Below, piece after piece: positions 36,603 through 49,172 of a stretch of 64,000 nucleotides of DNA. The DNA comes from Leptobrachium leishanense (Eukaryota; Chordata; Amphibia; Anura; Megophryidae). Made by a program: the position numbers and the translations under genes. Numbering within the stretch: the stretch's first letter is position 1; each line of letters begins with the position of its first letter. The stretch is taken from positions 330,888,619 through 330,952,618 of the forward strand of contig CM019066.1 of NCBI GenBank assembly GCA_009667805.1, in the 5' to 3' direction. The notes under the pieces were generated by a model that did no database searches, was not told the DNA's origin, and saw nothing but the letters and a program-made list of their open reading frames with translations.

Positions 36603-37130
36603 CCCCTTGAATGCAGATGACGTATGGGGACATCCTTGTGTGTCCCCGCTGTATGTGGAGGACATCCCCCACACTTCATCACTTTGAAGCCCTCTCCCAC
36701 CCAATACTCACCTCTCCGTCCGGGGTCCCACAGAGGTCTGACTTCCTTGAAGTCAGACCTCCGGATTTATACCCCTCCTGGAGCACTGATGTCATTACGC
36801 TGGGTGCGATGACATCAGTTTCAGGTGCACCCCCGCCAGAGCCTGTCGCGCACCTGAAGGGGAGGGGTGGACCTCTCTATCTCCCCATTGCCGAGGGGTA
36901 CAAAAGTCAAGAGAGGCATCGCTGTAAAGTTCACAGTCTGACCTTTCCAGGGATGCCTCTCATCAATCCCTTCAGTGCCTGCCAGGCCGCGATCCGGTAC
37001 AAGTCGGTGCCGGATCTCAGCCTATTTCCAGTGGGGGCTGCCATCTTAGATGTCAGGCCCGCCTCCGGGTCTCCCCTCATCAACTGACGTTGTCACGAAT
37101 GGCACGATGATGCCAGTTAGTAAGTTAACC
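36603..37130. mobile_element. piggyBac-like element, related, inverted copy
   Basis: Starts with TTAA (36599-36602) and CCCCTTGAATGC, the reverse of the right end seen at 33350. Its right part (GCACGATGATGCCAG..TTAACCCCTAG) matches the 36300 region in inverse orientation. GC-rich with short hairpins. The right boundary is unclear. Confidence 0.55.
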
Positions 37131-37134
37131 CCTA

Positions 37135-39160
37135 GTTGCATAGGGATTTCATTTCCAGTGAGACTCTGGGGGTCAGTCAGCAAACGCTAGTGTTTGTCAA
37201 ACTTCCAAATACTGGCAAAAATTGCCAGTGTTGCAACGACGACAAGCAACGGTGTTTCACAACATAAAAATGCAAATAGCAACAGAAGAAGCTTTACAGT
37301 GAAGATTCTTCTGCCATTGTTTCAATTATTTCTCTGCATGAGGCACTGGCGCTTTTCGCCGTGTTCTCATGTAGCCTAGATCCAGGTTGAAAATAGACGG
37401 GCACATTAAAATCATTTTAACTGTATTGTCCACTTGATATCCTTTGTATCATCACATGACCCTATGCAACAGCTTGCATGTATGAGCATCAAATACAAAA
37501 TCATTCATGAGATTTTGTGGACGCCATGTTCCAGGATGCTGTATATGATACATGTTTCAAATTCGTTGGACGAATTTTATGATCTGGTTTTCCAAAGAGG
37601 ATAACAAAGCAGTCACTAGTCCTATAACAAGCACCTTCAAGAACTTTACTGTTGATTTGGAGAAAAAATGGTTAAAAAAGGGGTTCAATGGGTTCAGGGG
37701 ACCCCATCCCATTTCAATAAAAAGAAAAAAGCTAATTATATTGTCAACAGTAAATCATAATATTATTTTTTAAAAAGTGTTTAATGCGGAGAGTGGGAAA
37801 AATAAAATCTCAAGGTTACTGTTCGATTTAAGATTCAAAACATCTTTATTCCTGAGAAGCCACTTATCATCAATTCTTCTGCAATGCTGTAATTGGGATG
37901 TGTGGTAACCAGTGCCTGTTTAACATCTTAAAATGTTGTGATCTACAAGCTAATTAACACTACTTGGTATGAACTCTGCAGAGGGAAGAGATAAGTACGC
38001 CTCTCTCTTTTGGCTCATAATGGTAATGAAGAGCACATAGGCTGTAAGAATTCTATGTCCTTTCAGGAGGGTGAAACCACAATATAATGAACGGCCCTTA
38101 TAAACTACAGTTGTTTGGCACAAAAGAAGCACATGATCAGTGGAGTAAGAAATTCAGATGACTTCACTTTCTAGAACCAACTCAAACCGCTTCACTGTCT
38201 TTCTGTCAATTCCCAATGACATCTGTAGTAACGATTTTACCTTGTATAACATGCAGAGTTTTTCTTGAGTTAAACCAATGCTTCCATAATGATCAGCTGA
38301 GATGGTGTGGCCGAGGTAAACTAAGGCGAGTGAACGATTTTACACAGAGCTCCAGGAGGTCTAAAATAACTTGTATCACAATATATTTGCCCTTATCATA
38401 GCTATACCACAGCGTGAACCTACCGCCAGATCCGGAAGACAAGAGCCAACTCAGGGACTTCTTTCACTCTTCTGCTTATCTGTTGCACCCCCTGAGTGAA
38501 GAGAGGTCTGCGGCCATGTTGCTGATTGCATGATAAGTGATTTTTAAGGAGAAGCAGATCAATATTATCCCCACAGATAGACTTGACAACCGAGGTGTTA
38601 AAACAGTTCGAACAGCTGGGACTCAATGTCTAAAACTTGGAATTCCAGCTGATTTAGCACAGAGCCCCAGCTGCAGTGGCCCTTTTTGGCCAGCAGATGG
38701 TGACATTTGTCTGTGAAATACAGCTATTACAGTCAAACATAAGTTGTGAATTTTCTCAATTCGTTTTCACTGTATAAAATGAAATCCCACCCAAAAAAAT
38801 AACTAAAACCTTGCTCATGACAGGGTTTTTTTGGAAAACCACTTGGTAGTGAACCAGCTAAGTTGATTTACAATAATTTGCAACTGAAGTTCATCCATCT
38901 GGCGCCTGTCAAAGCTAGACATCACAGCCTTATTTCATTGATTTGATTTACCTGGCTTGAGCTACCAAACAGATACAAGAATCAGACAATTCTTGGCCTT
39001 TCTGCAAATAGCTCATAATGATGATATACTAACCCACAGTAGATCTTCCTATTAAGCAATGCTACATCATTTAAAAAGCTTTGATAATTTTATCCAATAC
39101 GCTTAGGTTTTGAACACTTGTGTCACAAACGTTTTAAACTGTATTTGTGATTCCACATGT
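37135..39160. other. Mostly unassigned DNA
   Basis: Around 37190-37370 there are imperfect inverted segments similar in style to 45440-45620. The rest, including the frame at 38420-38626 (-), shows no recognisable family. Confidence 0.3.
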
Positions 39161-39169
39161 GATCACAAT

Positions 39170-40343
39170 TAGGGATGAGCTGTTCGGTTCGATCAGTTCG
39201 GAGTTCGACTCGAACATTGGGAGTTCGAAACTTTTTGGCGTGTTCGGTTCGAATTTTTTTTGAAAAAAGTATAAAAAATGCTTAAAAAATACTAAAAAAT
39301 CTAGAAATAAAGAGACTCTTTACAGCAGAACATTATAAGCAACGGTTTATTAGATATTGAATTAAAAAACTACCTAATGTCTAGGCGCAAAGATTCTCAC
39401 CTCTAAATGACCTGTGCTCTCAAACGGCGTAAACAACAGGTGTTTAATTAGTATTTGGAAATAACATGTGCTTCTAATTAGTCTGGTCTCATGAATTTGA
39501 TACATTGCCTGCAGACTGGGTGTGGCTCCTGTACATGTATGAACAAACACTGTGCTTGTTCTGAATTCTAAGAAGTGTTCATTTCTACTACATGTTCCTC
39601 TGATATGCTGTTTAACCCCTTAAGGACCAGGGCTCTGTAAAGCCAATCATTAATGATGTAGATGTTATGTCATTTGTCATCAAGGGCTTAATAAAATCTT
39701 TATCACACTCCTTAGATTTAAACGTAATATTCCAGTATTTGTATGTCATGTACCTCTCCCGAAGGGCCTATGTGAGCATACAATTATTATTGTGTTAGAA
39801 ATGTCTATCATAAAGCGTACAAGCTGAGTCCCTAGAGTCTCTGACTATCCATTGTCATATATACCTTGCTTTATACATATAATACATTCCCTCATCTAAC
39901 AGGATAGTAGCCAGTCCCTGTGCATTTTAACCCCTTAAGGGTGGCTAGGTGTCGTGTGTGGGTCTCTGATGGCGATGTTTCTATACATCCTACAAATCCG
40001 CCACTTCACGGGCAGGTTATGGGGACCTCCTAGGCACGATATTTGAAGGAATTTTTCATTTTTATTTTTTAACCCTTATTTTATGGAAAATTCACTGTTC
40101 CTTTAAAAACGTCTTTCTTTAAACTTTTTGTCCTTGTTTCTTGTCCCCCGGGGCACTACCTGGACCCCCATACACCTTTTATGGCAAATATCTTGCATAT
40201 ATGCCCTCTTGGAGGGCACTCTAAAAATTGAACTTTTGAGTCCCATTGACTTGCATTGAGTTTGGTTCGAGTTCGAACTCGAACTTTTGAAATTGTTCGA
40301 GTTCGAATGCGAACTGAACACGGGGGTGTTCGGCTCATCCCTA
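39170..40343. mobile_element. hAT MITE (TAGGGATGAGC family)
   Basis: The ends are TAGGGATGAGCTGTTCGG and the complement of TAGGGATGAGCCGAACA. The 8-bp duplication ATCACAAT is perfect (39162-39169 and 40344-40351). Sub-terminal TTCGAACTCGAAC-type palindromes sit at both ends. Two TTAACCCCTTAAGG segments inside (about 39611 and 39929) look like ends of piggyBac-like repeats. No transposase. Confidence 0.9.
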
Positions 40344-40377
40344 ATCACAATGAGAATAGAAAAAACACTTCTTCCTT

Positions 40378-40495
40378 TACTGGGAAACTCTATGCCCTTA
40401 TAACACATTCAGGGTTATTCAGAGAAAGGTGAAAACCAGGAGAATGACTGGAGAAGTGAAAATTCTAGTTCAAAATAGCCAAACCAGAAAAATAC
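40378..40495 (+). repeat. Direct duplicate of 41164-41280, carrying a MITE end
   Basis: About 117 bp with two differences from 41164-41280. It includes the MITE start CAGGGTTATTCAGAGAAAGG plus about 30 bp of shared upstream flank. Here the MITE continues to about 40560. Confidence 0.85.
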
Positions 40496-40974
40496 TCCCA
40501 TTTATCTCACTTTCCAAATCAGCTGTTTGGTCTAGATTGTTCTCTTCTCCTGCCAGTTCTTCTGTACTTGTGTGCGTCTCATCTCTATTTCGGATTCATG
40601 CTTGGGCTTAGTGGTGCCTGCTGAGGGAGCAGGTTCAGAGACGGTGAAGGAGGAAGGGCTTTTTGAAGCTCATTCCTGCCTACGTGTTTTAAGTGATTTT
40701 TGCTTCTGCATCATCAGTTAATAACGCAAAAAAAAATAAGTTTTTCTCTGCAGTGAAGGGCACAGAGAACACAGTTTAACACTCTCATTACCAATCACTT
40801 TGTGTTGTAAAAAATAATAGCATAACATTTCTTTCAAATGAGGGATGCGAACATAACAATTAAGTATAGGGTGAAATAGAATTTTTTTACAGAAATTTTT
40901 GTTCCGAGTTAGTTAAAAACAATTAAATAATCAAAATTTTACATTTTTCATGTATTCATTTTACCTTTACAAAA

Positions 40975-41160
40975 AATATTGTTGGAATGAAAAGGTTTTG
41001 AACTCTAGATGGTGTCTCCTTATCTTGCTCAATGTCACATACGGTCTGTATTACCAGCATACTGGCAGTAATAGTCTTTGTGTCACATCTAGTAAATATG
41101 ATAATGAAAGATAATAAAAATATTCAGATCTCCTGCTTATGGGGATTTGTAGCCATCATA
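40975..41160 (+). repeat. Dispersed repeat, inverted copy at 60215-60425
   Basis: Shared blocks include GAACTCTAGATGGTGTC, ATTC/AGGCAG and GATGGGGATTTGTAG-like text, in opposite orientation at 60 kb. Family unknown. Confidence 0.6.
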
Positions 41161-41163
41161 ATA

Positions 41164-41280
41164 ACTGGGGAACTCTATGCCCTTATAACACATTCAGGGT
41201 TATTCAGAGAAAGGTGAAAACCAGGAGAATGACTGGAGAAGTGAAAATTCTAGCTCAAAATAGCCAAACCAGAAAAATTA
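41164..41280 (+). repeat. Direct duplicate of 40378-40495
   Basis: See partner. Here the MITE is cut off abruptly after about 87 bp. Confidence 0.85.
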
Positions 41281-41284
41281 GCAA

Positions 41285-42640
41285 TGCAGCTTCTAAAAAT
41301 ATCAACACAGCATAAAAATAATACCTGTATGTGGCATAATGTCTGTGTAGGGAAATTACAGTAACACCGTGTATCTGTACTGTACAGGGATTTTCAGTAA
41401 TCAATCATATGCCCCTGAATCTTATCTTTGTGCAGCAGTGAGTAACTCCGGAGCCCCCCTGTAGTCTGCCCACTCCCTGGCTGTAGTAATGCAGAATCAA
41501 TGTTTGTGAACTTTTGTTACAGTGAGATTTGGGGCCGCTCTTTGCAGCTTGTTTTACAGTGTCACAGAGGGACATGAGTGAATTTTCACAGTGAATATTG
41601 TTTCTTCACAGGGACACACGAATCCTGTCTTAAAAAGATATGCAAATGGGGTTTGATATGTAAATGATTGCGTTTAAATGTATAACAATGCAAAATAGAG
41701 TTAACTCGACTTTGATGTGAAAGGGTTAATAGTGCCAGCCCAAGCCACAGGAGAGCATGTAGTGTCAATAATCAGTATTTGCTTAGAACGATTCGGGGTC
41801 CTACTGTTAAAAAAAAAGGAGTCACTAACATTATTCTTTCAATATAAACTTTTTAGCAAAGCATAAAGTCGCGAAAGAAATAATGCTTAATTCATAGTTT
41901 TCCAAGTATTTATGCATAAATATGACTGTTCTTTCTTTTAAAATCCAAATAAAGCCATGTGTTTGTACCTACCATACCAATACAGTATCAAATACGATTG
42001 TCCGGATATATTTACACATAATCTATTTTTCTGAATTCTGTATAATGCACAATAACTAGCTTATATTATTATAGCAACGTTTTCTAATGTTTTCTTTAAC
42101 AAGTTTAACAATTTGGTGTAAGTTCAAGTGTGTCCAGCCAGCTTTTAAAGTTAAGGTTAACTGTTGTCTTTACCATAATCTATACATTGGGAAAGGATAT
42201 TAAACTCAGATGCAAAGCTGGAGGTAAGTGGTGATGTTAACCAGGTATTCCTGTCCAATGTCACAGGTAATTGCTCTGCTTGAGCCAAGACTGAGACAGT
42301 TTACTTTGCGAATGATCAGTCTCCTGATTGTAATCCGTTCATTTAGTTAGTCAAAATGCTGAAAGGTCAAATCATTCAACATAATGTATTACCCTAAATT
42401 GCCCAAACAATATTTGTTTGAGAACAACATTCTTTTGTAACATTTCACAATTAATATTGTCATTGGCTCGTTCAATCTCATTGGATCGAGAGTTTAAGTG
42501 TACATGTCTGGAACCCTGTGAGTCACTGTATATTTACAAACTGCAAGTTTGTAACATGGTTTAGCAAAAAAAAAAAAAAGACCACAGGCCCTAGTCATAC
42601 TGAGCCAATAATCAGGAGCCACAAATGTTTGAGAAATGCC
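41285..42640. other. Unassigned DNA
   Basis: No gene. Two octamer-like words, ATATGCAAAT and ATATGTAAATGA, lie at about 41639-41665. Confidence 0.3.
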
Positions 42641-42963
42641 ATTAACGGCTCTATTCCGACCAAGGACTTGTTTTAATTCGGTCCAATGGCTGAAATTGGG
42701 AGGGTTATTTCAACTGTTTTTCAGCCATCTTTTGGTTTGGGAGATTGAAGTGCTGATTTACTGGCATTTCGATTCCCGATAAAAATTCAGATTGAATATC
42801 GGTCACTGTGGCTATAGGTTTCAATGGAAACATCAGTTTTAGCAATTCGATTCAAATTTCTCGCTATGCTGATTTATGACAAAAATTTCAAGTGCTAAAC
42901 GTTGTTGATAAATGGATTTTCCGACAGGGAAATAGATGGAATAAGACTGGAATCTTTTATTAA

Positions 42964-43875
42964 CAGGGTTATCCAAAGAGATCCGAATTGCTTGAGAAAG
43001 GTAACCGAACGCTGAAAATCAGCGTTCGGTTACCTTTCCTGGCCATTCGGCTATCCAGAGAGCAGGCAATTCGCCAAATCCTGGCGAATTGCCTGAACAT
43101 ACGGTGCCTGTTCGGTGCCTGTTCGAGGGCAGTGAAATCCCCATGAGAAAGCACTGCTTCGTCTATTCAGAGAACACAAACCAGCAGTGAAAGGTTCCCC
43201 TAATGCCCGGCCATTCGGTGGTTTAATTCGGCAAATTTATTCAGGAGAATCCCATAGGCTTCAATGTTAAAAATATTCCCGTTTTAATTCAATATCTAAT
43301 AAACCGTTCATTATAAAATTCTGCAGCAAAGAGTCTCTTTATTTATAGATTTTTTAGGATACTTTAAGCATTTTTCAGATTTTTTTATTTTTTTTTTAAA
43401 AGTCCGATTTTTTTTATTTATTTTTTTCAGTTTACTTATTTTTTTTGTAACTGCCCTCTTTATTATTATTCCCTGGACCTCCTGTGAAAATTTCAGACAT
43501 TTTTGCTCAGTAGTTTCTTTGCAAACAGCTTTTCATTTTCCCAGATTCATACAAATGGTTTTTCTAATTTATTCACTGCCTCCTCTACGTCACAGCTGCT
43601 TCGGCTCTGTGTGATTCGGCTCCTTTTCGGCTCCTGTTCGGCTCCTGTTCGGCTTTTTCGAAGGTTAATCCAGATGTTTTTGCTTGTTTTCAGCGTGCAT
43701 TCGGTTAGTTTTCGTCAGGTTTGCGGCAGCTTTTCCCTGCAATTCGGGGACCCTGTGGTGCTTGCTGAATACACCGCAGGGTCACCGAAATGCAATCGGC
43801 AAAAGGAACCGAATTGAAGAGAACGAAGAGTCACCGAACGTGCGGTGACTTTTCGAATCTCTTTGGATAACCCTG
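42964..43875. mobile_element. Harbinger-type MITE, complete
   Basis: The ends are CAGGGTTATCCAAAGAGAT and its complement (CTCTTTGGATAACCCTG), flanked by TAA (42961-42963 and 43876-43878). 912 bp, non-coding, with an inner hairpin near 42995-43045 (AGCGTTCGGTTACCTTTC and complement). Truncated relative at 35307. Confidence 0.88.
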
Positions 43876-44161
43876 TAAATATCGGATTTTTCTGATAGTC
43901 ATTTTTAAAGGCACAGATCTGTATGATGTTGGCTGAAAATAAGCTTTTTGGGGTGTTTACGGCCCGCTTTTTTCAGACCAGCAGCATTTTTCAAATATCG
44001 GCTCTGGACAAATTATATCAGATGAATCAGCCGTCCGCAAACAGACAACATTTATTTTTTTTCCGAATAAAGAAAAAAACGCCTGATGTAATTGAATCTA
44101 GTCCCAAGGTCAAGCCATTTACTTAACGGCAAAATTGGAATCTCTTAAGACTCAACATGTT

Positions 44162-44927
44162 TAGGGACGGATTTATTAATAGGCAAAGTAGGCATGTGCC
44201 TACAGGTGAGTACCACAGCATGGTGCCTTTCTTTGTTAAAAAAAAATAATAATACAAACATATAGACAGACCCCTGTATCTCTGGAACCCTCAGGCTAGA
44301 GGGACATATAAGGTATCATTGGAATGGTCAGAATACAACATTTCCAATGATTCCAAACATGACGACCAGGTTTAGCTAAAAATAACCAATAAATAAAATA
44401 AAAATATTTTTTTCTAACACAGCACTATTGTTCTTTTTTCAATTATAAAGCACTAACACCTTCTCTTTTTCCACACCAACATAATTTTTAAAAAAAACAT
44501 TTGATATTCTATTGAAAAAATTCCAAAAATAAAGCAGCATCAAAAATGAAAGTGGTATAAAAATATATCTTGAAAAAAAGACACGAATTCTGATGCCCAG
44601 AATTTTGGTTGCTCCGGGCCGAAATGGAGCATCATTTTCCGTAGCAGGGGTTAGGAATTAGGGTTAGGTTACTATTTGTGCTAGTTTTAAGGTTAGGGTT
44701 AACCCTAGCTCCATTCTGCTCCATTTTGCTTAATTTTAAGGCCCCTTTTACTCTTAGTGAGCTCAGCGAGAAACAGTTTTTTCAGTTTTTTAAAATGCAA
44801 ATAATTTTTTTGTTTCTTCTCAAAACAAAGATTAAAGTATGGTATTTTCCCCAGCTTTGGCACTTTTTTTGGAGGAGGGGGCTCTAGATTTCTGTGCCTA
44901 CAGGCTTTGAGATGTAAATCCGGTCCT
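44162..44927. mobile_element. hAT-like MITE, tentative
   Basis: The left edge AGGGACGGATTTATTAATAG..GCCTAC and right edge GTGCCTAC..AAATCCGGTCCTCA are imperfect inverted repeats. No target duplication could be identified. It contains the TATCATTGGAA..CCAATGAT module also seen in the piggyBac-like elements. Confidence 0.5.
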
Positions 44928-44964
44928 CACAGGCGATCATGCAATTGCAAGAATTTTTCTGAGC

Positions 44965-45360
44965 TAAAGTATAGTTACATAGGCTGAAAATAAGATGTGC
45001 GCCCATCAGGTTCAGCCTTTCACACATCACCTACTGCTGTTGATCCAAAAGATGCAAAAACCCCAGTCTGAAGCGCTCGCCAATATGCAACATACTGGGA
45101 AAAAAATCCTTCTTGACCCCAGAACGGCATCAGATTTCTCCTTGGATCAAGCGGCTTTTACCCACATATTAAATATTATGACCCTTAATATTATGTCTTC
45201 GCAGGAAGTCAAACAGTCATTTTTTAAAAGTCATCCAGTCTCTGACCCAACCACCTCAACAGGCAGAGAATTCCACAGCTTTATTGTTCTCACTGTAATA
45301 AAATCCTTCCTATGCTTTAGACTGAATTTCCTTTTGTCCAGTCTAAATGGGTGATATAAT
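44965..45360 (+). repeat. Dispersed repeat common in frog genomes
   Basis: Phrases such as GCCCATCAGGTTCAGCC, CTGCTGTTGATCCAAAAG, AAAAAATCCTTCTTGACCCC and CCACCTCAACAGGCAGAGAA match a repeat I know from amphibian genomes. The class is not certain and there is no coding frame. Confidence 0.55.
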
Positions 45361-45439
45361 GTCCTTTACAACAGCAAATAATTCTGTCCACCTATCAATA
45401 AATTTAGATTGTACATAAGAACAGACACTGACTCTACAC

Positions 45440-45620
45440 GCTAAGGGGGAAAGTCAAAGCGTGGCGGTGTTTGCCTAAGATGCAAACAATGCCAAAATCG
45501 CCGTTGCTCTAATGGTGACAAATAGTATTTCACAAAAGGGGGATCCAAACAGTGACAAGAGAAGGTTCCCAGGGAAGCTTCTCCTGCCGCTGTTTGGATT
45601 CCTCTTTTGTGCAACACCAT
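45440..45620. repeat. Imperfect palindrome
   Basis: CACAAAAGGGGGATCCAAACAG (about 45533-45554) pairs with CTGTTTGGATTCCTCTTTTGTG (about 45580-45602) around an AAGGTTCCC/GGGAAGCTT centre. Confidence 0.6.
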
Positions 45621-45636
45621 TGTTTATCCCATTTTT

Positions 45637-45925
45637 TTTGGAAAGTATTTTACCAGGAAAGATACAATGAGATTTATCTAGTTTTCAAGTATGTCCTGGG
45701 TGGCGAGTATGTACCGTTAGGTGTCTTGTCCAAGGACACGTACTGGAGAGGTGCTCTTGCTGGGATTCAAACCTGTGTCTCCACACTCTCCACGGTTATA
45801 GAGCAGTGATGCTACCTCTACTCTACCCAGCTGGTAAGGCCCTATTCTGACATGGCTCCCTGGCCGGGATTTGAACCTGTTTCTCCACGACTATAGAGCA
45901 GTGATGATACCTCTACTCCATCCAG
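45637..45925 (-). repeat. tRNA-derived SINE, with repeated head
   Basis: Same body as 31293-31490. On the plus strand a second head-like block, TTTGAACCTGTTTCTCC..GCAGTGATGATACC, follows at 45860-45925, so the tRNA-like part appears twice. Confidence 0.7.
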
Positions 45926-46069
45926 CCAGTATCCCATTTGTTCCTTCTATCTTCAAAATGACTTTGATAGTCTTTAATAAACTTCAGTTTTCTGTTTCAG
46001 TGGCTCATTGGCTATATATCCACAAACATTCACTGTTAAGTTGTATTTAATTGACAGGATTCACTATTA

Positions 46070-46510
46070 GGCTCGGGTCAGACGAACGCATTCTGTGCGG
46101 ACTGTGCGTCCGTGCACAAGGGACGTACTTTCTGACTGACGACAAGGTAGTGGCCACACGGTCCGTTTTTGTGACTGACGTTTTTTTTTGACTGATGTAG
46201 ATGGGAAATAAATTAATATGAAAAACCATTTTGTCCGTCAAAAATGCTGGACGTCAAAAATGCAGTCCGTCTGACTACGTTCCATCACTCACACACAAAG
46301 CTATGCGGACGTGGCGCACTCCGCACGTCTGTTCTAGCGGTTTTTCGTTCTTGCCTAACTTGCGTCCGTTTGCCGCGTTCGTTTTGCGTCCGCAGTTCTG
46401 TGCAGACGTACTTCGTGTGTGGGTCTCTATTGATCCTAATTGTATGTTACCACGGACATTAAAATGTGCGGCAACACAGACGTGAACACTGCGCTCGTCT
46501 GACCCGAGCC
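46070..46510. mobile_element. Harbinger-type MITE, first of a pair
   Basis: The ends are GGCTCGGGTCAGACGAACGC and its near complement, flanked by TTA (46067-46069 and 46511-46513). Rich in CGTCCG words. Confidence 0.85.
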
Positions 46511-46640
46511 TTAACAAACAATTTAATAAGATCACGTAGCTACAATGTATGTATTTACATAGAATATGGATATTAAATATTGCAAATGTAGCTGTAATTA
46601 TATGAGTAGAAGCAATATTTTCAAAGAAAGTCATCTCTTA

Positions 46641-47089
46641 GGCTAGGGTCAGGCGAACGCATTCTGTGCGGACTGTGCGTCCGTGCACAACGGACGTACT
46701 TTCTGACTGACGACAAGGTAGTGGCCACACAGTCCGTTTTTGTGGCTGACGGTTTTTTTGATTGATGTAGATGGGAAATAAAATTAATATGAAAAACCAT
46801 TTTGTCCGTCAAAAATGCTGGACGTCAAAAATGCAGTCCGTCTGACTACGTTCCATCACTCACACACAAAGCTACGCGGACGTAGCAGACGTGGCGCACT
46901 CCGCACGTCCGTTCTAGCGGTTTTACGTTCTTGCCTAACTTGCGTCCGTTTGCCGCGTCCGTTGTGTGTCCGCACTTCTGTGCGGACGTACTTCGTGTGT
47001 GGTCTCTATTGATCATGATTCTATGCTACGACGGATGTTAAAATGTGCGGCAACACGGACGTGAACACTGCGCTCATCTGACCCGAGCC
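46641..47089. mobile_element. Harbinger-type MITE, second of a pair
   Basis: About 95% identical by eye to the neighbour, same orientation, its own TTA duplication (46638-46640 and 47090-47092). It carries an 8-bp inner insertion (GTAGCAGAC region, about 46880). Confidence 0.85.
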
Positions 47090-47092
47090 TTA

Positions 47093-47810
47093 GAGATGTG
47101 TAATTGAATAATTAAACAAACAACAATATTTTATAAATGAACGATAGAAAGCATAAGAGGCATTGGCTCAGTGTCAAATTTAATTTGTGTTCTCCAAGCA
47201 AAGTTCTCTATTATAAAATATTTTTTCATTCATTTTACATTAATAAAGTAGAATTTATATCTTTGTTGCTGCTTCCATTAATTGAGAGGCATATCATCCA
47301 GAAAAAAACATGCTAAACTTTGAAAATAACATTTAGATGAGTCAAAATAATCTGTATCTAATAGAGAAACCACCCGGACAGATTAATGAAAGAAAAAGCC
47401 AAATGTGGCATCAAGACTGCGCCAAGTACATTTGGGTTATAATAAAGCAGTTGAATAAGGTATTCTTCATGTTCCAAGTACTGAAGATGAATATTAAGTA
47501 ATTATATTCAATATCTGAAAACAGGCATTTAAAAATGTGGCCAGGTAAAAAAAAAAGATGAAAAGGTCCAGAATGTGTGGTTATTATCTAGAAGGCGATT
47601 TGTTTGTCCTTCCAAAGTACTGTTATGAAACTCATTTAGCTCTAAAGTTTGCATTCCTTCGAAGTAAACATATATCAGTGGTGGTGCAACTGGAGAGATC
47701 TCAGCTGTACACTGTTTAATTCTTATGATGTCCAAACAATAAAGAGCCATTTAGCCATAGGAAAACACAGAATTTGAAAAATGGCCACTGTTAGCAAGTA
47801 ACATTCAGAA
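47093..47810. other. Unassigned DNA
   Basis: No gene recognised. Confidence 0.3.
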
Positions 47811-47811
47811 A

Positions 47812-48083
47812 CCTTCACTGCTGAGCCATTTCACGGCTTAAAAAAACACATTTTTCTTTTTCGTATTATTATTGTTATTATTGTTTTGCTTTACGTTAAA
47901 CATGGTCATGTTTGGTATCACTGGAAAGGCCATGCTCTGGCCTTTCTAATGATACCAAATATGACCCTTCTAGCTGAAAACAGTCGGGAGAAATCGGGGG
48001 TTCAATGGAACCGTTATCTCCACCCCTATCTTTCCTTAGGAGTCAATGAGGACGCTCCCCACACGTCCTCAGCAGTGAAAGGG
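47812..48083. mobile_element. Short piggyBac-like MITE
   Basis: The ends are CCTTCACTGCTGAG and the complement of CCCTTTCACTGCTGAG. TTAA is intact on the right (48084-48087) but degraded on the left. It contains the TGTTTGGTATCACTGGAAAG module. Confidence 0.75.
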
Positions 48084-48387
48084 TTAATTCTGCTTTAACT
48101 CTTAATGGTTAATATGTTTCATGATCATTAGTTTTAATCAATATTTGTTGAATTATTATTTATACTATAAATGTAATACTTAGACTTGGACAGAAATGAA
48201 TATTGTATAGATTATATATTATTACATTTTTGATTATGTTGCTGCTTATTTTCAACCTAATTCAAAGGTAATGTTTATTGATTGCTTTTATCTATGGTAA
48301 TACCATAATAAAGTCACCAGCTTGTTGCCAACTCTATTAACGGAGACCAAAAAAGTCACCAGGATAAAAAGGAAAAAAAAGACTATA

Positions 48388-49172
48388 GGTTCTATTCACT
48401 AAACACCGAACTTGCCACCAAATTGCGAATTCCCCATTTGGTGCAATTTTCAGGGCAGTTCATCTATTCACTAAACTGTCAATTCGCCAAATACAGGCGA
48501 AATGATGGCAAAATACAGTGCAGTTCGACGGCAGCGATATTATTCCATAAGGTAGTAATGGTTCGTCTATTCACAGAACACCGAATTGCACTGAAATCTC
48601 AGCGAAATGCAGATTTTTGGTGATTCAGTTTGACAGGTTTAAACAGGTGAATTTTATAGGATTCAATGTAAAAACATAATATATTTTAAAAAAAATCAAA
48701 CGACCATTTATTAATTTTATTTTCAGCAAAAAGCCTTATTTATTTTTAAAACATCTTTTCATATTTTTTTAGATGACATTTTTGTTTCCCAATTTTATTT
48801 AAAGGTTTTTTTTTTTCAATTCTGTAACAGACCTTTTAATTATTTTTAAAGGACCTTTTTTATTATTTATAAACATTTGAATGCCTTTTTATTGGTTTAG
48901 ACCCATATCAGGAGAATTTCAGAGTTCTGATTTATTTTAGTTCAGTGGAATTCGCCAAGGCCACTTCAACATTCTTCTGAGTTTTTCAGTGCTCTTCGGT
49001 GACGTTCTCCAACTTTTCCAAGAGGATTTGGTGACTCCATCTTTGGCGCACTACGGTGACCATCCGGTGAATAGTGAATTTGCCATATTGTCGGCGAAAT
49101 GTAATTACCGAAGTGCATCGAACTGTGTCGGAGTGAAAAGCACTAAACTTTTGGTGCTTAGTGAATCGACCC
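48388..49172. mobile_element. MITE of the TATTCAC family
   Basis: The ends are GGTTCTATTCACTAAACACC and the complement of GGGTCGATTCACTAAGCACC. The interior has repeated ATTCGCC/GGCGAA words and an AT-rich core. No clear target duplication, so the superfamily is not assigned. Confidence 0.7.

Noticed and set aside
38420..38626. Possible exon (-)
   Set aside because: No splice context or family similarity could be recognised.
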